A stretch of 64,000 nt of DNA from an uncultured Lachnospiraceae bacterium (GTDB lineage: Bacteria; Bacillota; Clostridia; Lachnospirales; Lachnospiraceae). The stretch spans positions 16,663 through 80,662 of the forward strand of contig CAJUBE010000021.1 in the NCBI GenBank assembly GCA_910584725.1. The letters are read 5' to 3'. Positions 44,749-53,879 of this stretch are shown here, piece after piece. Numbering within the stretch: the stretch's first letter is position 1; each line of letters begins with the position of its first letter. The translations under genes were made by a program, and so were the position numbers. Below the pieces are notes generated by a model that was not told where the DNA came from, ran no database searches, and saw only the letters and a list, made by a program, of their open reading frames with translations.

Positions 44749-45835
44749 CCTTCTCCACCCCGTGTTCAAAAAGAAAATCGCGCCATTTATCGTAATGCTG
44801 CGCGTAGAGATGCACGCCGTCAAAGGTAAGATCCGCCTGCAGATAGCCCTCCTCATCCGTAAACAGCGGATTGCAGTCCAGATAAAAGACATCTTTCCCG
44901 TTGGCCAGTCTGGCGGACGCCACATTTTTGTCATTGATATTGATATTGTTAAACTCTGTCTCCATATTATTCTTCTCCAGGCTCACATGGAGGTTCGCCA
45001 TCACGTAAATAATAACACCCGGCTGCCATTCCTGAATCTGTCGGATGACCTTCAGATACTGTCTCAGGTACATGGGCGTGTCGCCGTAACCCAATTCGTT
45101 CATCCCCAGCATGATGTAAATTTTGCCGTAACGCTTTTCCTGCAGAATTTCTTTCATGTCCACTTTCTCGCCCGTCTTCTGATACGTCACCCCGTCGTCC
45201 CCCAGCAGCTTGTAGATGGTCATGCCGTTGTCGCAGAAGAAGTCCGCGCCGTCCAGTCCGGCATAGTCTGATATGCCCAAGGTGCGGGAGTCTCCCAGAA
45301 AAGCGGCGTCATTAAAATAACTCTCGTTCTCTTTTACATAATCGTAGGTCGTGGTCAATGCAATTTTTCCTGCATCCGAGTAATATCGTGAATCCGTCGC
45401 GATCGGCTCATATTCCACAAACTCCGTGGCCCGTTTCTCCGTTTTCCCTGTTTTTCCTGCATTTCCGTTTTTTTCAATATCTATTTTCCGTTCTGAATCA
45501 TTTTCTATTTTATCATCTTTTCCCTTGCGTTTTCCTGCATTTTGAATGATTTTCTCTTCCTGCCGTGGCTGATCCGCGGTTTTTTCTCCCGACTCGCCGT
45601 CCTTTCCAAATATATTTTCGGTCGTTATTCCGTTCTTTTTTAACAGATCATCCGCTTCCGTCCCTGCTGTCTCCCCTTCAACGACCATTTGTGAAACCGC
45701 GGTTTCATGTCCGCTTTTCCGTTTTCCCGTCTCGTCAAAAAGCAAGGAAAAAATTATACTTGTAAAAATCACAAGCAGAATGAACGGACAGTTATATATA
45801 ATTTCCAAAAAAGTTCTCATTCTTTTTTCGTTCAT
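44726..45835 (-). CDS. Membrane-anchored SGNH/GDSL hydrolase
   Basis: A 369-residue protein with one N-terminal membrane helix (about 10-32), a long Lys/Glu-rich linker (40-150) and an SGNH esterase domain with block I FLGDSRTLG, an Asn block GMNELG and block V DGVHL. Such proteins pair with MBOAT acyltransferases to complete O-acetylation of surface polymers, and the MBOAT gene lies 19 bases upstream. Start chosen at MNEKRM (GAGG upstream). Substrate unknown. Confidence 0.85.
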   Translation of the reverse strand: MNEKRMRTFLEIIYNCPFILLVIFTSIIFSLLFDETGKRKSGHETAVSQMVVEGETAGTEADDLLKKNGITTENIFGKDGESGEKTADQPRQEEKIIQNAGKRKGKDDKIENDSERKIDIEKNGNAGKTGKTEKRATEFVEYEPIATDSRYYSDAGKIALTTTYDYVKENESYFNDAAFLGDSRTLGISDYAGLDGADFFCDNGMTIYKLLGDDGVTYQKTGEKVDMKEILQEKRYGKIYIMLGMNELGYGDTPMYLRQYLKVIRQIQEWQPGVIIYVMANLHVSLEKNNMETEFNNININDKNVASARLANGKDVFYLDCNPLFTDEEGYLQADLTFDGVHLYAQHYDKWRDFLFEHGVEKDGKDTSQ

Positions 45836-45854
45836 TTTACGCCTCATTTACACG

Positions 45855-47273
45855 TTAAAATCTAAAATACAAAAACGGATTGTTGCTCCCCAGAACAATC
45901 TCCCTGACCGACCACCAAAAGACTCCCAGCAAAATCAACACGACAAACCAGCGATCCTTCCATTTCCAATACAGCTTTGCCGGGAGGGGCGTCGCGAAAA
46001 TAACGCACGCTATTAATAGCACTCCATACTCCTTGAGGTATCGAACAAGCTGCGTGATTCCAACCAGAATTTCCTCTCTGTGGTATCCTGCCAGATTGCC
46101 CAAATACCCAAAAAGCTGCCCCATATCCGTAATCGCAAAGATCACCCATGTCACGGGAATCAGCAGTACCGTGTAGATATGTCCCAGCACAGTGCTCCTC
46201 TCCAACCGTTTTCCGAAGGTTCTCTTCTCCAACGAAATCAGCAGGAAGAAAACGATGCCCCAAAGCACAAAGTTCCAGGCAGCACCGTGCCACAGTCCGG
46301 TAAGCGCCCACACCGCAAATAAGTTAAAGACAGTCCGCCCATTTCCTTTCCGGCTGCCTCCCAGCGGAATGTAGACATACTCTTTAAACCAGCTGCCCAG
46401 CGTCATATGCCATCTTCTCCAAAACTCGGACAGAGAGCGGGATGTATACGGATGATCGAAATTGCGCGGGATAGAAAATCCCAGCATTTTGCCAAGCCCC
46501 ATAGCCATCACGGAGTAACCCCAGAAATCGAAATAGATCTGAAAAGAATAGGCGAATGCACCCAGCCACGCCACAAGCACATGCAGCCTGCCTGCCCCCG
46601 CCGTCATAATCAGATTCCAGAGAGTGCCGATCTGATTTGCCAAAAGCACCTTGAGACCCAGCCCGAGCGTAAATAGCTTCAACCCATTTTCCAGATCCCG
46701 AATCCGCACCCGCCTGCTCTCCATACGCTCCGCCACCTCGCTGTAGCGGACGATTGGCCCGGCGATCAGCTGGGGAAACATACAGACATAGGTGGCAAAA
46801 GAAAGTAATCCTGCGCGCTTGTCCAGGGTTCCCCGGTAGCAGTCAATCTGATAAGAAAGCATCTGAAACGTGTAAAAGCTGATTCCCAAAGGCAGCGCCA
46901 GAGAAAGCAGCGGCAAAAAACCTTTGCCCGCAAACGCGTTGATGCTGCCCGCGGCGAAGTCCCAATATTTGAACACAAACAATACGCTCAAATCAAAGAC
47001 GACAGCCAGCGCTAACGCCCGTTTCCGCCTTCTCGCCGTCTTTGCCTTACGGTTCGTCTGCGGCGAGCGCGGCTCCCAGAACATATAACAGCTAAAGCCA
47101 TAGTTTATAATGACAGACAAAAGAAGCAGCAGAACGAAATACGGTTCTCCCACTCCATAGAAGATTAAGCTCCCAATCAGAAGTACAATATTGCGATATT
47201 TGGGCAACGTCAAATAAATAATTATAAAAATCGGCAAAAACCGAAATAAAAATCCCACACTGGAAAATAACAT
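45855..47273 (-). CDS. MBOAT-family membrane O-acyltransferase
   Basis: A 472-residue polytopic protein of the AlgI/DltB-like MBOAT family, with the core region FDFWGYSVMAMGLGKMLG and the downstream histidine in ALTGLWHGAAWNFVLWG (near residue 330), the expected catalytic His. It transfers acyl groups across the membrane onto a surface glycan or teichoic acid; the acceptor cannot be told. GGGAG precedes the ATG. The SGNH gene follows on the same transcript. Confidence 0.94.
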   Translation of the reverse strand: MLFSSVGFLFRFLPIFIIIYLTLPKYRNIVLLIGSLIFYGVGEPYFVLLLLLSVIINYGFSCYMFWEPRSPQTNRKAKTARRRKRALALAVVFDLSVLFVFKYWDFAAGSINAFAGKGFLPLLSLALPLGISFYTFQMLSYQIDCYRGTLDKRAGLLSFATYVCMFPQLIAGPIVRYSEVAERMESRRVRIRDLENGLKLFTLGLGLKVLLANQIGTLWNLIMTAGAGRLHVLVAWLGAFAYSFQIYFDFWGYSVMAMGLGKMLGFSIPRNFDHPYTSRSLSEFWRRWHMTLGSWFKEYVYIPLGGSRKGNGRTVFNLFAVWALTGLWHGAAWNFVLWGIVFFLLISLEKRTFGKRLERSTVLGHIYTVLLIPVTWVIFAITDMGQLFGYLGNLAGYHREEILVGITQLVRYLKEYGVLLIACVIFATPLPAKLYWKWKDRWFVVLILLGVFWWSVREIVLGSNNPFLYFRF

Positions 47274-47400
47274 CGAAAGAACTCCCTACGTTAGCATACA
47301 CAATGAAGTAGTTTATCGCCTGTAAAAGTCTATATCTAGTATATTCCAGCCGCAATCATTTGGCAAGCCAATTATATGGCATAAAGAAAATATTAAGATC

Positions 47401-48885
47401 TTATAAAGATTTCCGCAGCCCTTTCGGGTAGTGGTTCTTCATCTGTCCGCCCGAAGCCTTTCCAAACCCGAGCGCGTATCCCGCATAAGAAAGAACCATC
47501 CAGCCCTTCTGCTCCCCACAGACAAGGCTCTCCCCCCGCAGATAGGCCACCGCCTCCTGCTCCGTAAGCCCATACATAAGCCCGCTGTCCCCCGAAAGCA
47601 GAGAATGCGCCAATGCATGAGCGGGCTCAAAACGATTCTTTTTCTCTGTCAAAAGTTGCAGCCCCGGCCGCAGAATCTTGATCCCGTCAAGGGAAGCCAT
47701 CGCTTCCGGCACAAGATAAATCTGCTCTCCGAAACGAATGAGACGCCCGGGATGCCGCACCATCCACGCACTGCCGATCTCCAGCTCATCCCGCAGGAAG
47801 TCTGTTGCAAGTTTACATAACTTTTTCTCTCCCGTGACCTGCCACTCTGCATGTCCCGAAACCACACCGTTTTCCACAGACATCCACGTCCTGTTCTGCC
47901 GTGCGCTTTTTGACATATCCGCCTCCTGCGCGCTCCGTATGTGAAAAACTTCTGTGCGCTGTCCCCGTTTCCGCAGTCTGGCAATAAAATGTCCCTCTCC
48001 CCGCAAAATGTGAGGCCAGAGCCGCAGCGTATGCCCGATCCCCACAGCAGGCTGTGAAATCCAGTCCGCCCGTCCCGGTGAGAACATATCCTCCAACGCC
48101 GTCTCTTCTATATTATATTCCTCATGTGCCCGCAAAAATGCACTGACCGTTCCCTCATTTTCCTCCGGTGAAAAAGTGCAGGTGGAATACACAAGCACGC
48201 CGCCCGGCTTTACCGTCTTAGCCGCCTCCTCCAAGATCCACGCCTGTCTTTCGGCACACATCCGCACCGTCTCCGGACTCCACTCCTCTACGGCCGCCTC
48301 CTCCTTGCGAAACATGCCCTCCCCGGAACAGGGCGCATCCACCAAAACGCGGTCGAAAAACGAGGGGAAGAGCGCCGCGATGCGCTCCGGCTTCTCATTG
48401 CAGACAACACACCCCGCCACGCCCATCCGCTCCACATTTTGAGACAGGATGCGCGCCCGCTCCCCGACGATCTCATTGGAAATCAACAGACCCTGTCCCT
48501 GCATCCGCCCGGCAATCTGCGTGCTCTTTCCTCCCGGTGCCGCGCAAAGATCCAGGATCTTCTCACCGGGCTGCGGATCGAGCGCCTCCACGACCGCCAT
48601 CGCGGACGGCTCCTGAATATAGTAAGCCCCCGCTTCGTGGAGCACATGGCGCCCGGGCCGGACGTCCGCACCATAATAATACCCTTCCCGCGTCCACAAA
48701 ACTTTCTCCAGCGGAAAGGGCATCACTCTGACAAATTCTTCTTCCGTGCCTTTCATCAGGTTCCGTCTGAGTCCGTACTGCCGTTCCCGCCTGTAACCTG
48801 CCTCGAAGGCTTCATATTCCCCGCCAAGGAGCCTCTGCATCCTCTCTGCAAAAGCTCCCGGCAAAACCGTCTTATTATCACTCAT
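47401..48885 (-). CDS. rRNA (cytosine-C5)-methyltransferase, RsmF type
   Basis: A 494-residue NOL1/NOP2/Sun-family methyltransferase. SAM-binding motif DLCAAPGGKSTQ (near 113-124), the catalytic pair VDAPCSGEGMFRK and TCTFSPEENE (each with the essential Cys), and a C-terminal RNA-binding extension after residue 310 that fits RsmF/YebU-type enzymes rather than RsmB. GAGG precedes the ATG. It probably modifies 16S rRNA; the position is not deducible. Confidence 0.92.
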   Translation of the reverse strand: MSDNKTVLPGAFAERMQRLLGGEYEAFEAGYRRERQYGLRRNLMKGTEEEFVRVMPFPLEKVLWTREGYYYGADVRPGRHVLHEAGAYYIQEPSAMAVVEALDPQPGEKILDLCAAPGGKSTQIAGRMQGQGLLISNEIVGERARILSQNVERMGVAGCVVCNEKPERIAALFPSFFDRVLVDAPCSGEGMFRKEEAAVEEWSPETVRMCAERQAWILEEAAKTVKPGGVLVYSTCTFSPEENEGTVSAFLRAHEEYNIEETALEDMFSPGRADWISQPAVGIGHTLRLWPHILRGEGHFIARLRKRGQRTEVFHIRSAQEADMSKSARQNRTWMSVENGVVSGHAEWQVTGEKKLCKLATDFLRDELEIGSAWMVRHPGRLIRFGEQIYLVPEAMASLDGIKILRPGLQLLTEKKNRFEPAHALAHSLLSGDSGLMYGLTEQEAVAYLRGESLVCGEQKGWMVLSYAGYALGFGKASGGQMKNHYPKGLRKSL

Positions 48886-48981
48886 AGAATTTCCTCACAA
48901 CGGCCGTTATCCGCAAAGGCCGTCAGTCAACCGGCGTTTCCCGGCTTTTGTCCGCACGTCCGCACATCACACCCGCAAACG

Positions 48982-50640
48982 CTACGCCATCAGCGCGCCT
49001 CCAAAAAACGCCTTCTGCTCTTCCGTCACCAGAACGCGCAGCGGTTTATCCTGCTCCTTGCTGTGCCCCAGCTTCGCCATAAATCTTCCGTAAGCCTTGA
49101 ATCCGCCCCGCGGAATCATCTGGATCTTCACCCGGTCAAGCTCTGCAAGCTCCCTGTCTCTCTTGTAGCCAAAGCAGCTCTCCATCAGGCATTCGTCCAG
49201 AATTGCCTCCGCATTCTCCGGCAGCGTCCCTTCCGCCAGCTCCAAATAGAGCATATAGCGCGGTCTCTGCTTCGCGTAATCGCCGTCCACACAAAATCCC
49301 TCTGCAGCACACTCCGCCCTTCTCTGGAACTTACGCATCGCATTCTCCAACTGACGTACATTCATCTTTTCATCCGCGATATTGATGACCTGACTTTTCC
49401 GATAGCAGACCCGCACGATCGGCGCCTGTCCCTCAAAGCCGACTACCTCCACCACATCCCCGATCGCGTAGCGATAAGCACCCGAAAAAGTTGTAATCAA
49501 AAGCTCATACTTGGAGCCCACTTCCACGTCACGTATCGTATAAATCTTTTCTCCCTCTCCTGTTTCCGGAACAAACTCATAAAAACAGGTATCCGGCAGA
49601 AGCGTATAATAAGCATCCTCCTCGTTGACGCCTCTGGCAATGCCAAAACACCCTTCCGATGCCGCATATGTAAAATAATGAATCGGCATATCGCCCACGT
49701 AAGTTGAGAGCTTATCCATATAAGGCTTAAACATACTGCCGCCGATCAACTGCCCATATTTGATCTTCGGCCAAATTTTCTTTACCAGCCCGTTTTCCAG
49801 CCCCTCACGCGGAATGGCGCGAAGCTGTGCTGCCCTCTTCGGATCTGCCGGCAGATGCTCCTTCAGATAAATCTCCCATTCATGGCTCACCAGAAAGCAG
49901 TCGCTGATCTCTCCCGTTTCAATGTCATTCAAAAAGGCATCCCAATTTTCCACCACATACCGCAGCATACCCACAACGCGGTTGACAAAAACACCATGTA
50001 TCGCCGTCACATCCCCGCACGCAAGCGCAAAACGCAGCTTCACATAGAGCAGATCCTCCAGCGTATTTTTCGGAAACAGCACCGCCTCCGGCGCCGTATA
50101 ACAGTTTAAATTTAATTCGCCCTTCGATTCCAGATAACGATGCAGCGCTCCGGCTCTCACACCGCTCATGGTGCCGTCCGGCATAAAATCCCTGCGGAAC
50201 TCGCCAATCTGAAAAATCTTTCCAAACAATGCTTCGTCCGACACGTCCGGCATCTGTCTGCGAATCGTCGCGCGGATCAGATCACACCAATAAAACTTCT
50301 GCTTCAGAATATCCTTCTCAATAATCGGCACATATTTCGGCGAATCCGTGCTTCCCGAACTGATGCAGTAATACACCGGGCTTTCCATGGTAAGCAGACC
50401 GCCCTCTCCGTTTACCTGCCGCTCGATAATCGTCTCATAATCATAATGAAAGGTAATGGGCAGTTCCTTCTGGTATTCCTCTACCGAATGAATATCGTCA
50501 AATCCAAACAGTTTTCCGTACTCGGTATCCTTATTTTCCGCAAGCCTGTCCATCAGGAATTTTTCCTGCTCTGCAACCGCATTACTGCATAATTCCTCAA
50601 AACGGGTTATTGCGTCCGCTTTCCCTTCTCCTACCCCCAT
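48982..50640 (-). CDS. GH3-family acyl-adenylating enzyme
   Basis: A 552-residue homologue of plant GH3 auxin/jasmonate amido synthetases. ATP-binding motif SSGSTDSPKYVPI (near 105), a second motif YAASEG (about 324) and YRYAIGDVVEVVG (about 395) are in order. Plant members join an amino acid to a carboxylic acid via an adenylate; the substrate of the bacterial ones is unknown. The start at 50640 is supported by AAGGAGGG; the upstream ATG at 50664 is less likely. No pathway neighbour explains it. Confidence 0.85.
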   Translation of the reverse strand: MGVGEGKADAITRFEELCSNAVAEQEKFLMDRLAENKDTEYGKLFGFDDIHSVEEYQKELPITFHYDYETIIERQVNGEGGLLTMESPVYYCISSGSTDSPKYVPIIEKDILKQKFYWCDLIRATIRRQMPDVSDEALFGKIFQIGEFRRDFMPDGTMSGVRAGALHRYLESKGELNLNCYTAPEAVLFPKNTLEDLLYVKLRFALACGDVTAIHGVFVNRVVGMLRYVVENWDAFLNDIETGEISDCFLVSHEWEIYLKEHLPADPKRAAQLRAIPREGLENGLVKKIWPKIKYGQLIGGSMFKPYMDKLSTYVGDMPIHYFTYAASEGCFGIARGVNEEDAYYTLLPDTCFYEFVPETGEGEKIYTIRDVEVGSKYELLITTFSGAYRYAIGDVVEVVGFEGQAPIVRVCYRKSQVINIADEKMNVRQLENAMRKFQRRAECAAEGFCVDGDYAKQRPRYMLYLELAEGTLPENAEAILDECLMESCFGYKRDRELAELDRVKIQMIPRGGFKAYGRFMAKLGHSKEQDKPLRVLVTEEQKAFFGGALMA

Positions 50641-50766
50641 TGTGCCCTCCTTCTCATTACCCACCGCATTTCTTCCGAAAATGCGGTGCAGATAATGACA
50701 TTATATGCGATTTTTCCTATAAAATCAATAGATTATGCCTGCTGCAAATGTTTTTCCCGCTTTTTA

Positions 50767-50795
50767 TTGCGCATTTTCCGCAAACCCGCTATAAT
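50767..50795 (+). promoter_or_regulatory. Promoter of the putP transcript
   Basis: TTGCGC (50767-50772), 17-base spacer, TATAAT (50790-50795). It lies about 170 bases before putP and upstream of the leader ORF. Confidence 0.7.
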
Positions 50796-50847
50796 AGCAA
50801 AGGATTTAATTGGTTAACAGACTAAAGTAAAAGATGAGGAGGAAAGA

Positions 50848-50967
50848 TTGAAAATTGCATTTTTAATCGCGAGGTTTGTGTCTGCGCGCTGCTTGCCACA
50901 AACTCGTTTCATGCGACATCTCAACATAGTTGAGACAAAAGCAGCGCAGAAATGGAGAATATTATGA
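50848..50967 (+). CDS. Putative 39-residue leader ORF upstream of putP
   Basis: TTG start preceded by AGGAGG at good spacing. The predicted peptide is basic with one Cys (LKIAFLIARFVSARCLPQ...), not recognised. Its stop codon TGA overlaps the putP ATG (ATGA), a coupling arrangement. Inside it, GTTTGTG / CACAAAC and TCTGCGC(GC)TGCTT / AAGCAGCGCAGA form mutually exclusive stems around a TCTCAAC-ATA-GTTGAGA... type hairpin. It may be a regulatory leader or only a structured UTR. Confidence 0.4.
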   Translation: MKIAFLIARFVSARCLPQTRFMRHLNIVETKAAQKWRIL

Positions 50968-52490
50968 CATCACAAATTTGTATTATCATTGCCATCATCG
51001 CCTATCTCGGCATGATGATTTACATCGGCATCACCTATTCCAAAAAAAACACGCAGGCCGCGGAATTTTATCTGGGCGGCCGTAAGTTAGGCCCGCTGGT
51101 CACCGCCATGAGCGCGGAAGCCTCCGATATGAGCAGTTATCTTCTCATGGGGCTGCCGGGACTTGCCTATATCGCCGGACTTGCCGAAGTGGGCTGGACG
51201 GCCATCGGTCTCGCCATCGGCACTTACTTAAACTGGCTCTTCGTATCCAAACGAATCCGCCGCTACTCCAGCCGGATCGGTTCCTTTACCATTCCGGAAT
51301 TTTTCGCCAAAAGATACGGCGACGACAAGCATTTCCTGACCTGTATCGCCGCTGTGATCATCGTGGTTTTCTTTGTGCCTTACACCGCCTCCGGCTTTGC
51401 GGCCTGCGGCAAGCTGTTCAGCACGCTCTTCGGTATGAACTACATAGCCGCCATGCTCCTTAGTGCGGCTGTCATTGTGATCTACTGCACCATGGGCGGC
51501 TTTCTCGCCGTGAGCACCACCGACTTGATTCAGGGCATTACCATGAGCATTGCCCTGCTCATCGTGGTCGGCTTCGGTGCTATCGTGACAGGAGGCTTTG
51601 GCGGCGTTACGGAAGCTGTGAGCAATCTTCCCGGCTATTTAAGTCTGGTGCAGAGCTATTCAGCCGAAACCGGCACGGCCGCACCTTACACGCCTCTTAT
51701 GATTGCATCCACACTGGCATGGGGTCTGGGATATTTCGGTATGCCTCATATCCTGCTTCGCTTTATGGCGATCGAAGATGAGAACAAGCTGAAACTGTCC
51801 AGAAGAATTGCTACCGTGTGGGTGGTAATCTCCATGTCCATCGCCGTGCTGATCGGTGTGGTTGGCTACGGGCTTTCCCAAGCCGGCGTAATTCCCGTGC
51901 TGGAAGGAAGCAATTCAGAGACGGTTATCATCCAGATCGCTTCCGTACTCAGCGGTCATGGTGTGATCCCCGCATTGATAGCAGGTGTTATCCTCGCCGG
52001 TATTCTTGCAGCTACCATGTCCACCGCGGATTCCCAGCTTCTGGCGGCAGCATCCAGCATCTCCCAGAATCTGGTACAGGACTTCGGACGGAAAAAGCTG
52101 GACACCAAAACCTCTCTGCTGATCGCAAGAATTACAGTGATTGCCATCTCCCTGGTCGCCGTCTTCATCGCGCAGGATCCCGACAGCTCCATCTTTGGTA
52201 TCGTTTCCTTCGCATGGGCGGGCTTCGGCGCGGCCTTCGGCCCGGTAGTGCTTCTGGCGCTGTTCTGGCGACGCTCCAATAAGCAGGGCGCATTGGCCGG
52301 CATGGTTGTAGGCGGACTCATGGTGTTTGTCTGGAAATACGGCATCGCAAAACTCGGCGGCGCTTTCGCCATCTACGAACTGCTGCCCGCCTTCATTATC
52401 TCTCTGCTTGTCAATGTGGCAGTGTCCCTTCTCACCAAAGCGCCGGATGACAAACTGGTACGTATTTTCGACGAAGTAAACGCCAAATAG
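50964..52490 (+). CDS. putP: Sodium/proline symporter (SSS family)
   Basis: A 508-residue, twelve- or thirteen-helix sodium-coupled transporter of the PutP branch, with the conserved GGRKLGPLVTAMSAEASDMSSYLLMGLPG block (residues 38-66). The start at 50964 has GGAG 6 bases upstream. Proline is the likely substrate. A promoter, a leader ORF and a UUCG-loop terminator frame a monocistronic unit. Confidence 0.93.
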   Translation: MTSQICIIIAIIAYLGMMIYIGITYSKKNTQAAEFYLGGRKLGPLVTAMSAEASDMSSYLLMGLPGLAYIAGLAEVGWTAIGLAIGTYLNWLFVSKRIRRYSSRIGSFTIPEFFAKRYGDDKHFLTCIAAVIIVVFFVPYTASGFAACGKLFSTLFGMNYIAAMLLSAAVIVIYCTMGGFLAVSTTDLIQGITMSIALLIVVGFGAIVTGGFGGVTEAVSNLPGYLSLVQSYSAETGTAAPYTPLMIASTLAWGLGYFGMPHILLRFMAIEDENKLKLSRRIATVWVVISMSIAVLIGVVGYGLSQAGVIPVLEGSNSETVIIQIASVLSGHGVIPALIAGVILAGILAATMSTADSQLLAAASSISQNLVQDFGRKKLDTKTSLLIARITVIAISLVAVFIAQDPDSSIFGIVSFAWAGFGAAFGPVVLLALFWRRSNKQGALAGMVVGGLMVFVWKYGIAKLGGAFAIYELLPAFIISLLVNVAVSLLTKAPDDKLVRIFDEVNAK

Positions 52491-52513
52491 CCAATACATC
52501 AGATACGAACCTC

Positions 52514-52543
52514 AAAACACGGTTTCTTCGGAAGCCGTGTTTT
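52514..52543 (+). terminator. Terminator of putP
   Basis: AAAACACGGTTTC / GAAGCCGTGTTTT closing a TTCG tetraloop, ending in TTTT. Confidence 0.85.
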
Positions 52544-52700
52544 CTATTGAAAAACATAAAGTATTTTTGCCTTTTTTTTCGAAATATTAGCATAAATTAA
52601 TTAACATAATTGACTAATTGCATCTTTTTGTATATAATTTTATTGTATTTATAGTATTTTAAAAAAATATAAATGATATTGCTTTTTGGAGGAAACAACC

Positions 52701-53627
52701 TTGCTTCACATCACTTCACTTAACGATGGTTTAGACATCTTTAAAGCGCTTGGCTCCGATGTCAGAATCGAAATATTAAATATTCTTTTGGACAACAACA
52801 GCATGAGCATGAACGAGCTGGCCTCACACCTGAATATTACCAACGGCGCGCTGACCAGTCATATCAAAAAGCTGGAAAACTGCGGGCTGATCTCCATTTC
52901 CAGCGAATCCGCCGGACACGGCAACCAAAAAATCTGCTCCGTTCATCTGGACAAAATTCTGATTGATTTAGAGCGTCAGGAAGACATTTTGAATGTCTAC
53001 AGCACGGATATCAAGGTAGGCCACTATTCCGTCTACCGCATCTGTCCTACCTGCGGTCTTGCCTCGGATAAGGCCATCATCGGTGAAGTGGATGATTCCC
53101 GTTACTTTGACCATCCAGACCGCTACAGCGCGGATATTCTCTGGTTTACCAAGGGCTTTGTGGAATACAACATTCCCAACTTTATCCCCAGCTTCCAGAA
53201 GATCACGCAGCTTACGATTTCGGCAGAGCTTTCCTCCGAAGCGCCCGGCGTCAACAACGTCTGGCCCTCCGATATCTCCTTTTACTTAAATGACGTGTGT
53301 ATCGGCAACTGGCTCTCACCGGGAGATTTCGGTGACTCCCGCGGACTTTTCACCCCCGACTGGTGGTTCCCCAACTGGAATCAATACGGACTGTTGAAAC
53401 TTCTCGTGATCAACAGGAAAGGCACCTTTATAGACGGTCTGAAAATTTCTGATGTAACCATCGACAGCTTCCGACTCGATTACCGCAGCAGCCTCCGTTT
53501 CCGCCTGGCCGTGGACGACGACGCAGAGCATGTGGGCGGCCTGACCATCTTCGGCAAGACCTTTGGCAATTACGGACAGGACATCAAAGTAAACATACAC
53601 TATGCACCCATGGAGGAAGGCGAGTAA
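52701..53627 (+). CDS. ArsR-like transcriptional regulator with C-terminal beta-rich domain
   Basis: A 308-residue protein. The N-terminal winged helix (about 5-85) has the ArsR pattern LGSDVRIEILNIL..MNELASHLNITNGALTSHIKKLE. A CPTCG motif sits near residue 116. The remaining 190 residues are beta-rich with many aromatic residues (SPGDFGDSRGLFTPDWWFPNW) and may bind a carbohydrate or sense the cell state. Start is TTG at 52701: GGAGG at 52688-52692 gives 8-base spacing, so the TTG at 52686 within it is excluded. It converges on a GH43 gene and may regulate it. Confidence 0.8.
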   Translation: MLHITSLNDGLDIFKALGSDVRIEILNILLDNNSMSMNELASHLNITNGALTSHIKKLENCGLISISSESAGHGNQKICSVHLDKILIDLERQEDILNVYSTDIKVGHYSVYRICPTCGLASDKAIIGEVDDSRYFDHPDRYSADILWFTKGFVEYNIPNFIPSFQKITQLTISAELSSEAPGVNNVWPSDISFYLNDVCIGNWLSPGDFGDSRGLFTPDWWFPNWNQYGLLKLLVINRKGTFIDGLKISDVTIDSFRLDYRSSLRFRLAVDDDAEHVGGLTIFGKTFGNYGQDIKVNIHYAPMEEGE

Positions 53628-53698
53628 AAATTGGGCGCCGACGCGCTCGATCCGAAGAATGCTCCGCATTCTCCACGAATGACATTTCCATAAGAATC

Positions 53699-53774
53699 GA
53701 GTAGGGAAGAGCTATCCTTCCCTACTCGCCGCGCGGCCCGCATGCTGTGAAACAGCAAACTTCCATATGCGGGC
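53699..53774 (+). repeat. R2 structured element, copy 2 (3' UTR)
   Basis: Perfect 11-bp hairpin GAGTAGGGAAG / CTTCCCTACTC, then CCGCGCG, then GCCCGCAT (53736) / ATGCGGGC (53767) enclosing GCTGT-GAA-ACAGC and the sequence ACTTCC. It lies in the 3' UTR of the regulator, just before a terminator. Same order as copy 1 with different but paired stem bases. Confidence 0.75.
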
Positions 53775-53790
53775 CTGCGCATAAAATATA

Positions 53791-53823
53791 ACGCCTGCCG
53801 GAATTTCCCCGCAGGCGTTTTTT
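53791..53823 (+). terminator. Terminator of the ArsR-like gene
   Basis: ACGCCTGC / GCAGGCGT stem followed by six T. Confidence 0.85.
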
Positions 53824-53879
53824 CGCTTTATTTTTTCATATCACGCGCTTCTTAATTTCTTGGTTTCGCGCGTCAAAAC

